Origin: Desmospora activa DSM 45169
Lineage (GTDB): Bacteria > Bacillota > Bacilli > Thermoactinomycetales > DSM-45169
Assembly: GCF_003046315.1 (NCBI RefSeq)
Contig: NZ_PZZP01000001.1
Location: 1,178,001-1,242,000, forward strand
Length of the DNA: 64,000 nt
Direction of reading: 5' to 3'
Both the position numbers and the translations under genes were made by a program. Numbering within the stretch: position 1 is the first letter of the stretch; each line of letters opens with the position of its first letter. The notes beneath the pieces are model-generated. The model was given only the letters and a program-made list of their open reading frames with translations, was not told the origin of the DNA and ran no database searches. This document shows positions 17,805 through 25,311 of this stretch, piece after piece.

Positions 17805-18623
17805 ATGAACATGACAACGAAATGGATGATTGCTGGGGTGTTGTATCTCGGTTTGGTCATCGGTGGGTACTATAGTTATGTCGCTGTGACCGGAGCACCT
17901 GATCCTGTTCATGAAAATCACGGCTCTGCACAAGAGGACACCAAGGATCACGGCGGACATGAGCATCACGATATGACGGCGGGAGAGAGCGAAGTGTCCC
18001 CATCCATAACCGCCGAAGGTAACGAGTTGACTATCACGTTGAAAGACAAAGAGGGAAATCCGTTGTCAGAGAAGGATCTGGAAGTAAACCATGAACGCCT
18101 TCTTCATTTGATCGTTGTCAGCCAAGATCTGCAACAATATGAACATCTGCATCCCCGATTGGTGAAAAACGGTGTGTTTGAAGTAAAGGCTTCCTTGCCA
18201 GCGGGTTCCTACCAAGCGTTTGTCGATATTAAACCAAAACAGCTTGCCTATGAAGTGGAGCCCCTATCCTTTCAAGTGGGTGAAAAAAAGGGAAAACACG
18301 CGGATTTAAAACCGGATGACGACTTTACCCAGACCGTTCGCGAAACGACCGTTACGATGAGGCCGACGTCTTTGCAAGCCGGCAAACCGGTTACCCTCAA
18401 TTTCTCGTTGCAAGGTGGAAAGCCGGAGCCGTATTTGGGGGCGCTGGGTCACGTGGTAATTCTGGACGAAGGGGCGGAGAAGTTTATCCACGTCCATCCG
18501 GTATCCGATGAAGAGACACGGTTCACCACAACATTTGAGCAACCGGGCATTTATAAAATCTGGGGAGAGTTTAAAGTCGACGGTGAGGTGAAGGTATATC
18601 CCTTTGTGGTGGAAGTGAAGTAG
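17805..18623 (+). CDS. Membrane-anchored His-rich protein with two FixH/YtkA-like modules
   Basis: The 272 residues start with a membrane anchor (residues 8-30). A His-rich linker (HENHGS, HGGHEHHD, about 38-58) looks like a metal ligand cluster. Two similar extracellular beta-sandwich modules follow, each with a His pair motif: HLIVVSQDLQQYEHLHP (about 99-115) and GHVVILDEG...FIHVHP (about 210-230). Such proteins are common in Bacillaceae copper clusters and probably bind copper outside the membrane; this is inferred. It starts 18 bases after copA (AAGGAAG site), so it is co-expressed with the pump. Confidence 0.75.
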   Translation: MNMTTKWMIAGVLYLGLVIGGYYSYVAVTGAPDPVHENHGSAQEDTKDHGGHEHHDMTAGESEVSPSITAEGNELTITLKDKEGNPLSEKDLEVNHERLLHLIVVSQDLQQYEHLHPRLVKNGVFEVKASLPAGSYQAFVDIKPKQLAYEVEPLSFQVGEKKGKHADLKPDDDFTQTVRETTVTMRPTSLQAGKPVTLNFSLQGGKPEPYLGALGHVVILDEGAEKFIHVHPVSDEETRFTTTFEQPGIYKIWGEFKVDGEVKVYPFVVEVK

Positions 18624-18645
18624 AGATTGGGGGAGGAAGGGATGG

Positions 18646-19056
18646 ATGGAGTTAGAGGACGTACGCAAACATGTGCTGATTTGCAATGGAAGCACGTGTC
18701 TGAAGAACGGTGGAAAAGAAGTGGCACAAGCGATCCGGGCTGAAATTAAAAATCAAGCGATTGATGACATTCATACCACCTTGACTCGATGCAACGGTCG
18801 GTGCATCGATGCTTGTACGGTCATCACCTATCCCGACGGAATTTGGTACAAAAAGATGACCCCACAGTGGGGAGCACAATTAATCCGCTGTCTGAAGAAA
18901 GGGGAATCCCTTTCTGTCTCCGTAGCCTACTCATATGACGGAGAGCGGTTTACGGGTTGGGAAGCGATGGCGGACCAAGAAATTGTGTCTTCAATTACTC
19001 CTGCGGAAATGCAAGAGGAAAAGGTTGATCTCTCCTCTTCTGATAAGCACAAATAG
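18646..19056 (+). CDS. Thioredoxin-like [2Fe-2S] ferredoxin domain protein
   Basis: The 136 residues carry a (2Fe-2S) thioredoxin-fold pattern: CNGSTC (13-18) and CNGRCIDAC (about 50-58). This matches (2Fe-2S) ferredoxin domain proteins that accompany cobalamin or metal genes. The C-terminal third is polar. The redox partner is unknown. ATG 18646 follows GGGAGGAAGGG. It comes 22 bases after the His-rich protein, at the end of the copA transcript, and the stop is followed by a bidirectional terminator. A role in copper redox control or repair is speculative. Confidence 0.75.
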   Translation: MELEDVRKHVLICNGSTCLKNGGKEVAQAIRAEIKNQAIDDIHTTLTRCNGRCIDACTVITYPDGIWYKKMTPQWGAQLIRCLKKGESLSVSVAYSYDGERFTGWEAMADQEIVSSITPAEMQEEKVDLSSSDKHK

Positions 19057-19068
19057 GTACTTCTAATG

Positions 19069-19100
19069 AAAGAAAGCCCATCAGAAATGGGCTTTTTCTT
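19069..19100. terminator. Bidirectional terminator between convergent operons
   Basis: AAAGAAAGCCCAT-CAGAA-ATGGGCTTTTTCTT serves the copA operon on the plus strand and the lipoprotein gene on the minus strand. Confidence 0.85.
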
Positions 19101-20373
19101 ATTCATGTCCACCGTGACCGCCGCCGTCTTCGGGGGTGATCTCCAACATCTGGTCAATCATTCCTTGTGTAGTGAAGGGGATCGTTTTTTCGGAACCGAT
19201 GACATATGCGTGATTGTACGGCCCGACGGTGGGATCATCCTCAAATGTAGGTTGTAGGCTCATCAGATATTGGTGTATTGGTTCAGACAGGGCTTCTTTA
19301 TCCAACAGAAGCATGGGAGCGTGTTTGCCCATGTGGGAGAAGGGTGCGCTTGCGATCGCTGCATCCACGTTGTCTGTACGGTTAAAGGTTAGGCCGTGGC
19401 CGGGATCGGTTACCCCCCAGCCGAATTTGGTGGACTTGTCCTTGTATTTGGCGAAGGCGATGGCGTTTGCTTCTGGCGTTTTACCGCTGATGCGTGTAAC
19501 CTCGCCGTATTGACCCAGTTCTTTTTCTACTGAAGCGGAGACGGCGGATTTCGGACCAAGGATGTAGATATTGGCTTTGTTTTCCCGTTTTTGCAGTGCA
19601 TCGATGGTCTCTGTGGGAATATTATTTTTACCGACATACAGGAGCGGCTCCGGCATATGGGCGATCCAGTTGGCTGCGGGCAGGGTGTATTCCGGTGTGT
19701 TCATGGAACCGACGATTACGCTCTGTGGAAGGTTACCGCTTACCTTGGCATAATAAGCATCCAGCTTGGCTGAGGTGTCCGCAGGGTTTTCTCCCTCCAC
19801 GGTATCTACCTTCAATCCTTCGTCCTTCAGCTGAGTACGGACATTGTCTGAGAAGTCACCGATCAATATGACCTGGATCTCTTGGTTCATTTTGCTTCCC
19901 TTGGGGTTGAGCCGCTTCAGCTCGTTCATGGTCTCTTCAGGGATGCTGTTTTTCTCCGCATACAGCAACGGGCCGTCGTTGGGATGGTGGACGAGGGTGA
20001 CTGCAGGGAGGGTGGTTTTCCAATCGTTCGTCATCCCGAGCAGCACCGTACCCGGTTGGTTACCCTTATGAGAAGCGGGCCAGATTATCTGAGACGTTTC
20101 CACGGCAACTTTAACCGGGTCGTCTTGACCGACACGTGTAATATTCTTGGTGTCCATCGTCAGGCGGTTTTGGTCACCGTTTTGGTTTGCTTTTTGGTCC
20201 ATCATCGACATGTCAGCGGACCCTTCTTTTTTCTGGTTCGTGTCTTCATGATCCATGTTTTCATGGTTTTCATGATTTTGGTTTTCGTTGTCTGTACCGT
20301 TGGAGCATCCGCTGAAAAAGATAGCGAACACCAAGACACTTCCGATGGCGGTACACACTCGTTTTTTCATCAT
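19099..20373 (-). CDS. His/Met-rich lipoprotein with cell wall-binding repeat 2 modules
   Basis: A 424-residue exported lipoprotein with signal peptide and lipobox FSGC near residue 22. A charged His/Met-rich segment (HENHENMDHED, MSMMDQ) resembles copper-binding stretches. Repeated alpha/beta modules follow with LLYAEKNSIPEET / LLYVGKNNIPTET and the VILIGD / IYILGP pattern of the CW_binding_2 family, and the tail is HGGHE. It likely sits in or under the wall and may sequester metal (inference). The start at 20373 follows GGAGTGAGG. It is third in a transcript with the response regulator and kinase. Confidence 0.8.
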   Translation of the reverse strand: MMKKRVCTAIGSVLVFAIFFSGCSNGTDNENQNHENHENMDHEDTNQKKEGSADMSMMDQKANQNGDQNRLTMDTKNITRVGQDDPVKVAVETSQIIWPASHKGNQPGTVLLGMTNDWKTTLPAVTLVHHPNDGPLLYAEKNSIPEETMNELKRLNPKGSKMNQEIQVILIGDFSDNVRTQLKDEGLKVDTVEGENPADTSAKLDAYYAKVSGNLPQSVIVGSMNTPEYTLPAANWIAHMPEPLLYVGKNNIPTETIDALQKRENKANIYILGPKSAVSASVEKELGQYGEVTRISGKTPEANAIAFAKYKDKSTKFGWGVTDPGHGLTFNRTDNVDAAIASAPFSHMGKHAPMLLLDKEALSEPIHQYLMSLQPTFEDDPTVGPYNHAYVIGSEKTIPFTTQGMIDQMLEITPEDGGGHGGHE

Positions 20374-20459
20374 GGTTTGCCTCACTCCTATCGGTGATAG
20401 GAATATGGTAACCGTCACTTGTGAGGAAGTGATGAAGAAAGCGTGGGAATCAAAAAAAC

Positions 20460-21536
20460 TCATTTTTGGCTTGGCAGATAGACTTGGATAGACGTCCCCG
20501 TATCAGGTGTGCTTTTAATCCGGATGGTGCCTTCGTGGGATTCCACTAATTTTTTTACGATGGTTAGTCCGATTCCGCTGCCGCCGGATTGTCGGTTGCG
20601 CGAACGATCCACCCGATAAAATCTTTCAAAGATTTTCTGAAGTTCTGCTTGGGGAATCCCTTCCCCGGTGTCTTGGACGGTTAGGACCGCTTCTTCCTCC
20701 TGCTGCTCGGTTTGAACTGTAACCACTCCACCATGGGGAGTAGATTTAAGAGCGTTAGACAGTAGGTTTACCAGCACTTGGATTAACCGGCGGCGATCTA
20801 CGAAAGCATATACCGGACCCGAGTTCTCCGTTTGCAAGCTAACGCCTTTGCGGTTAAAAGAAGTGCGCATATTGACGAGTGTATGCTCCACGATTTTTGA
20901 GAGGTCTTCCTCTTTTCGTTCCAGCTCAAATTCCGGTGATTCAAGCAAGGTTAATTGCTGCATGTCCCCTACGAGACCAATCAGGCGATCGATTTCAGCC
21001 GTGACGGCTTGGAGCCGTTTGGGAGTGGGTTCCCAAATTCCGTCTTCAAAAGCCTCCATGTGACTCTTTAGTGTGGCGAGGGGTGTGCGGAGTTCATGAG
21101 CGACATCGGAGGTCATCTGCTTGCGCAGGTTTTCCTGACGCTGTAATTCTTCGGTTAGGTGATTCAGGGCTTGTCCCAGTTCCGCTATTTCATCCCGTCC
21201 ATGGATAGGAACACGGGATTGTAAGTTCCCTTTAGTAATATCTTCGGCTCTTTTCCTCATGAGCACCAATGGAGCGGTAATCCGCCGAGCGACGAACCAA
21301 CTGAGGACGATTGCCAGTACCACGGCTCCCAGCGCTGTCCACAAAGTGGACTGGATTAACGCTAGCTCAAAATGATAATTAAGCCCGGCAATATACCCGG
21401 TGTCCGGGTACTCCTCTTGATAGATCAAAAAATGATAGTGGGTTACAACAATAAAGATAAAGCTTGCTACCAGCACGATTCCGGCTGCAACCCCAATAAA
21501 CGCCCAAGTCAGGCGGTATCGTAGCGTTTTATTCAT
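20460..21536 (-). CDS. Sensor histidine kinase of the BaeS/CzcS-like group
   Basis: A 358-residue membrane kinase with two membrane segments (about 11-32 and 62-82) bounding a short extracellular loop, HAMP (RRITAPLVLM...), a HisKA box with VAHELRTPL, the N box NLLSNALKS, G1 DTGEGIP and G2 GGSGIGLTIV. It phosphorylates the adjacent regulator. The sensed signal is unknown; the very short sensor loop and downstream metal-type lipoprotein suggest a metal or envelope signal. ATG at 21536 overlaps the regulator stop by four bases (ATGA). Confidence 0.9.
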   Translation of the reverse strand: MNKTLRYRLTWAFIGVAAGIVLVASFIFIVVTHYHFLIYQEEYPDTGYIAGLNYHFELALIQSTLWTALGAVVLAIVLSWFVARRITAPLVLMRKRAEDITKGNLQSRVPIHGRDEIAELGQALNHLTEELQRQENLRKQMTSDVAHELRTPLATLKSHMEAFEDGIWEPTPKRLQAVTAEIDRLIGLVGDMQQLTLLESPEFELERKEEDLSKIVEHTLVNMRTSFNRKGVSLQTENSGPVYAFVDRRRLIQVLVNLLSNALKSTPHGGVVTVQTEQQEEEAVLTVQDTGEGIPQAELQKIFERFYRVDRSRNRQSGGSGIGLTIVKKLVESHEGTIRIKSTPDTGTSIQVYLPSQK

Positions 21537-22234
21537 GATTTTTCACCATCAAACCGGTATCCGAAGCCAAATACCGTTTTGAAATAAAGCGGATTTTTCG
21601 GATCAGATTCCACCTTGTTCCGCAAGTTTTTCATATGTTGGTCGATGGTTCGGGTGTCTCCGGAGTAATCAAAACCAAAAAGTTTTTCAACCAGTTCTTC
21701 GCGGGAAAAGGAGCGCTTCGGGTTGCGGGCCAGGATTTGGACGAGCCGATATTCGATGGGGGTCAGATGAATGGGATCACCCTGCTTGTAAACGGTTTTT
21801 GCTCCGGTATCCACGATTAACTCTCCGTCTTGGAAAGAAATGCGTTCCGCGAGCAGATCCTCCCCGGACCGACGCAGGATGGCTTGGACTCGGGCGACGA
21901 TTTCCCTGGGGCTAAAAGGTTTGATCACATAATCGTCTGCTCCAATCGAAAGCCCTTCGATCCGGTGTTGTTCCTCTACCTTAGCCGTCAACATCAGAAT
22001 CGGGACTGCAGACTGCCGCCGAATTTCCTGGCAAACCTCTTCGCCGGAGCGGTCGGGGAGCATCAGGTCTAATATGACGAGATCGACCGATTGGTTACGT
22101 TGGGCTTCTATGGCTTCCTTCCCCGTTGCTGCTTCCAGCGTCTGATATCCCGCATGGGACAGATAGGAAGCGAGGACTTCCCGGATTTTTTCTTCATCAT
22201 CCACGATCAGGATGGTTTTCAATTGATTCACCAC
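21533..22234 (-). CDS. OmpR/PhoB-family response regulator
   Basis: The 233 residues comprise a receiver domain (DDEEK, phospho-Asp in DLVILDLMLP, the LTAK switch, and Lys in YVIKPFSPRE) and a C-terminal winged-helix DNA-binding domain (LTPIEYRLVQILA ... DYSGDTRTIDQHMKNLRNK). The start is taken as GTG 22234; a second GTG follows directly at 22231. It is the first gene of a three-gene minus-strand operon with the kinase and the His-rich lipoprotein. Target genes are not evident. Confidence 0.92.
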   Translation of the reverse strand: MVNQLKTILIVDDEEKIREVLASYLSHAGYQTLEAATGKEAIEAQRNQSVDLVILDLMLPDRSGEEVCQEIRRQSAVPILMLTAKVEEQHRIEGLSIGADDYVIKPFSPREIVARVQAILRRSGEDLLAERISFQDGELIVDTGAKTVYKQGDPIHLTPIEYRLVQILARNPKRSFSREELVEKLFGFDYSGDTRTIDQHMKNLRNKVESDPKNPLYFKTVFGFGYRFDGEKS

Positions 22235-22470
22235 ATCTCTAAAAATGATTCCACCTATATACTATACCTCGTGATAAAAACGACAACCTATCCACCCTAT
22301 TGGATCTGTTCGGCTAGCGATTCTATCCGAAGACGGTGCCCCGCTTCTACTTGATTTTTTGGCAACTGTGGCGAGTTTGTGCCTGTTTAACGTTATGGCA
22401 ACGGGGTTTGAGCGGTCTGTGTTAAGATAATAATGGTGTATCAGGACGGTTGTTGGAAGGGGGTCCCCAT
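22235..22470. other. Divergent control region between the regulator operon and ctaA
   Basis: The 236 bases hold no gene. On the minus strand, TTGTCG and TAGTAT about 16 bases apart (22268-22289 region) may be the promoter of the response-regulator operon. A clear ctaA promoter was not resolved. Confidence 0.35.
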
Positions 22471-23424
22471 ATGGGACGTTTTTTACGTGGTATCGCTGTT
22501 GTCGGTGTACTCGGCACATTTTTGATTTTGATTCAAGGGGCATTGGTGACCAAAACCGGCTCCGGGCAAGGGTGCGGAAATACTTGGCCCTTTTGTCACG
22601 GCGAAGTGTTTCCCAGCTATCATACGTTGGAGTTGTGGATTGAATATAGCCATCGCATCGTTTCCGGTTTGGTCGGTCTGATCGTCGTCATCGCCTCAGC
22701 CTGGGCGTGGTCGACCTATCGTCAAAACAGCGCGGTTAAGTTTTTGGCCTTCTTCAGTGTATTTTTTATTGTGCTGCAAGGATTATTGGGTGCGGCCGCT
22801 GTCGTCTGGGGGCAAAATGAAGCCGTCATGGCCCTTCATTTCGGCTTTTCGTTGCTCTCTTTCGCCAGTATTGCCTTATTGGCGGTTCTGCTGTTTCAAC
22901 TGGGCCGAGCGGATCAACCCCACCTGCAACAGCGGCCCCGTGTCTCCCAGCGGATGAAGTGGGGGTTGTACGGACTGGCGGTCTATACGTATGTGGTGGT
23001 GTATACCGGAGCCTATGTCCGTCATACCGGTTCCAGCCTCGGCTGCTCCAGCTGGCCTCTCTGTGACGGGGTTTGGTTTCCGGATTTAACGACACAAGCA
23101 GGTATTCAGCTAACCCATCGTCTGTTTGCTGGAATGTTGTTAGTGTTTACCATATGGTTGTTTATGGTGGTACGAAAGCATTATGCCAACTATCCGGATT
23201 TGGTCAAGGCGTCTCAACTTTGTCTCGTGTTGACGCTGCTGCAAGTAGTGAGCGGAGGATTGGTAGTCTTGTCCCAGTTGCAATTGGTGATTGCCTTGGT
23301 GCATACAACCTTGATTGCTGCCTATTTTGCATCCCTCTGCTATCTCTGTCTACAGGTGGGATTGCCTTGGAAGAAAGATGAAAAGAATCGCTCGGTACAG
23401 ACGGATCAACCGCTTTCCCAGTAG
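22471..23424 (+). CDS. ctaA: Heme A synthase
   Basis: Oxidises the C8 methyl of heme O to form heme A for cytochrome aa3 oxidases. The 317 residues form an eight-helix COX15/CtaA membrane protein with a Gram-positive-type Cys pair in each half (CGNTWPFC near 34-41 and CSSWPLC near 191) and heme-ligand His residues (HRIVSG, LHFGFS, THRLFAG, HTTLIAAY). ATG 22471 follows GGAAGGGGG. No ctaB is adjacent, so heme O synthase must be elsewhere. Confidence 0.93.
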   Translation: MGRFLRGIAVVGVLGTFLILIQGALVTKTGSGQGCGNTWPFCHGEVFPSYHTLELWIEYSHRIVSGLVGLIVVIASAWAWSTYRQNSAVKFLAFFSVFFIVLQGLLGAAAVVWGQNEAVMALHFGFSLLSFASIALLAVLLFQLGRADQPHLQQRPRVSQRMKWGLYGLAVYTYVVVYTGAYVRHTGSSLGCSSWPLCDGVWFPDLTTQAGIQLTHRLFAGMLLVFTIWLFMVVRKHYANYPDLVKASQLCLVLTLLQVVSGGLVVLSQLQLVIALVHTTLIAAYFASLCYLCLQVGLPWKKDEKNRSVQTDQPLSQ

Positions 23425-23441
23425 GGCTTGGTCAGTGTCAA

Positions 23442-23534
23442 GTGAAACTGAAAGAAACGTACCAAGCAGAGGTGGCTTACGAGGATGCCCCCGCATGCCT
23501 GTTCAGTGGCGAAGTCAGCTACCATGAGTTGTAG
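23442..23534 (+). other. Short unexplained open frame after ctaA
   Basis: A GTG-started 30-codon frame (KLKETYQAEVAYEDAPACLF, then SGEVSYHEL) has a protein-like composition but no clear ribosome binding site. It may be a gene remnant. The rest of 23425-23732 (308 bases) holds only the terminator and TRAP promoter. Confidence 0.2.
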
Positions 23535-23574
23535 TCTGGCCTTTATGTATACGATCGATCGACAGGTCTTGGAC

Positions 23575-23607
23575 GAAAAACCGCTCCGAATGGTGAGCGG
23601 TTTTTCA
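23575..23607 (+). terminator. Intrinsic terminator downstream of ctaA
   Basis: AAAAACCGCTC-CGAATG-GTGAGCGGTTTTT hairpin. Confidence 0.85.
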
Positions 23608-23670
23608 CTTTTTATTACCGTGAAAAAGGTTACCCATGATAGTCCAAGCTAGAAAGTGAATAAAATCCAC

Positions 23671-23699
23671 TTGACTAACATGTTGAATAACCAGACAAT
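23671..23699 (+). promoter_or_regulatory. Promoter candidate of the TRAP transporter operon
   Basis: TTGACT (23671-23676), a 17-base spacer and GACAAT (23694-23699). Confidence 0.5.
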
Positions 23700-23732
23700 T
23701 AGTATTAGACGTTCTCAAGGGGGTAGGTCAAA

Positions 23733-24746
23733 TTGTCCAGAAAGAATTTTTATCACCTTACGATTATTCTTTCGATTTTGGCACTTGCGCTCGCTGGATG
23801 TGGAAGCGCTCCGGATGGTGGCGCCAACGAAAACGGTGAGAGTGGAGATGTCCGCATCACGATTGGAACCGGTGGCAACAGTGGCACATACTATCCGCTC
23901 GGCACAGCAATGGCGCAAAAGATCTTCAGCAATGTGGAAGGGGTTAGCCAAGCCCGTGGGGTGACGACCGGCGCTTCGGTTGCCAACATCCAGGAGCTGG
24001 CGCAAGGAAAATATCAGATGGCGTTTGTACAGAACGATATCGCTTATTTTGCAGCCCACGGTGAAACCGTAAGCGATTTTGACGGGAAGCCGGTAGAAAA
24101 CATCGCCGGTATGGCAACTCTCTATCCGGAAGATATTCAAGTGGTGACGCGTAAGGACAGCGGTTTGGAAAGCTTGGAGGATCTAAAAGGTAAAAAAGTG
24201 GCGGTAGGTGACCAGGGAAGCGGTGCCGAAGCAAACGCCAAGCAGGTGCTGGAAGCCGCCGGAATCACATACGATGATGTCGAGGTCAACTATCTCGGTT
24301 TTGGTGATGCAGCCCAAGGGTTGCAAAACGGTACTCTTGATGCCGCGTTTATTACGGCAGGGGCACCGACCAGTGCCATCCAGGAGCTGGGGGCCACACA
24401 AAAGGTACATGTGTTGTCCATTCCGGATGATGTGATCAAAGAATTGACGGAAAAGTATCCGTATTATACGGAACAGACCATCTCCGCCGACACATATAAA
24501 GACCAGGGTCAGGAAGAAGAGATTAAAACCGTCTCCGTCATGGCGATGTTGATCGTAGACAATGAGCTTTCAGAAGACCTCGTTTACAATTTGACTAAGG
24601 CGATGTTTGAAGGGAAAGAAGCACTGGAAGCCGCACATGCACGCGGAGCGGACATCACGTTGGAATCCGCTTTAGACGGGATGTCGATCGACCTGCACCC
24701 CGGGGCGAAAAAATATTTCGATGAGCAGGGTATCTCAACGGAATAA
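23733..24746 (+). CDS. TAXI-family TRAP transporter solute-binding lipoprotein
   Basis: Extracellular substrate receptor of a tripartite ATP-independent transporter. The 337 residues have a lipoprotein signal with lipobox LAGC at about 19-22 and then the TAXI fold: IGTGGNSGTYYPLGTAMAQ, TGASVANIQELAQGKYQMAFVQND and GDQGSGAEANA. The substrate is unknown; TAXI systems often carry dicarboxylates or amino acids. The start is TTG 23733 after AAGGGGGTAGG. It is first of three genes, overlapping the next by one base. Confidence 0.9.
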   Translation: MSRKNFYHLTIILSILALALAGCGSAPDGGANENGESGDVRITIGTGGNSGTYYPLGTAMAQKIFSNVEGVSQARGVTTGASVANIQELAQGKYQMAFVQNDIAYFAAHGETVSDFDGKPVENIAGMATLYPEDIQVVTRKDSGLESLEDLKGKKVAVGDQGSGAEANAKQVLEAAGITYDDVEVNYLGFGDAAQGLQNGTLDAAFITAGAPTSAIQELGATQKVHVLSIPDDVIKELTEKYPYYTEQTISADTYKDQGQEEEIKTVSVMAMLIVDNELSEDLVYNLTKAMFEGKEALEAAHARGADITLESALDGMSIDLHPGAKKYFDEQGISTE

Positions 24747-25285
24747 TGCGGTTGCGCCCCTTTAACAAGGCGTTGCGTTTTCGCAATGCCTTTTCTTTCA
24801 TGATTGGAGTCGTGTTGCTCGTGTGGGTGGGGGTTGTTCTAAGTCAACCGATCTTTGTGCTCCGCATTGCTGATGAAGCGGGAAATACACTACTAGTTCA
24901 ACGCGTCGAAAGTGGGACGGCTTTTAGCCACCGCTATATTCATTCCGTCGCCAAATGTCCGATTATCGAAAAGTTTGAGGTAGATGATCAATATCGCATG
25001 GTATTGATGGAGAGTTGGAACTGTAACTTCGGGGCGGGGATTGCGACAGAGCCTCCCCCTGGAGCGGTGGACCGGTTGGTGGATGGATACTATGTAATTG
25101 AAAATATCCGTCAAGTGATGCCGGAACTGGCTTTTCATCCGGTTACATTTACTGAAGATAAACTAAGCGTGGACCAACGGAGTTGGAATCTCTCTCAGCC
25201 GCCTTTTGTGGGTGAGACCATCACCCTGACCGTTGAACAGACAAGGGTTTGGCACTATTGGTGGGAGAGGTTCGGTCTATCGTAA
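24746..25285 (+). CDS. DUF1850 domain membrane-anchored protein of the TRAP operon
   Basis: The 179 residues have one N-terminal membrane segment (about 15-37) and an extracytoplasmic DUF1850 domain with RYIHSVAKCPIIEKFEV and MESWNCNFGAGI. Such proteins accompany TAXI-TRAP transporters; their role is not established. ATG 24746 shares an A with the preceding TAA (TAATG), indicating translational coupling. Confidence 0.8.
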   Translation: MRLRPFNKALRFRNAFSFMIGVVLLVWVGVVLSQPIFVLRIADEAGNTLLVQRVESGTAFSHRYIHSVAKCPIIEKFEVDDQYRMVLMESWNCNFGAGIATEPPPGAVDRLVDGYYVIENIRQVMPELAFHPVTFTEDKLSVDQRSWNLSQPPFVGETITLTVEQTRVWHYWWERFGLS

Positions 25286-25311
25286 GCAAGCAGTCGTAAA
25301 GGAGGTTCGTC

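Noticed and set aside
19214-20397. Several plus-strand frames opposite the His-rich lipoprotein
   Set aside because: They mirror a minus-strand gene with lipobox, repeats and good start site; none has a recognisable domain.
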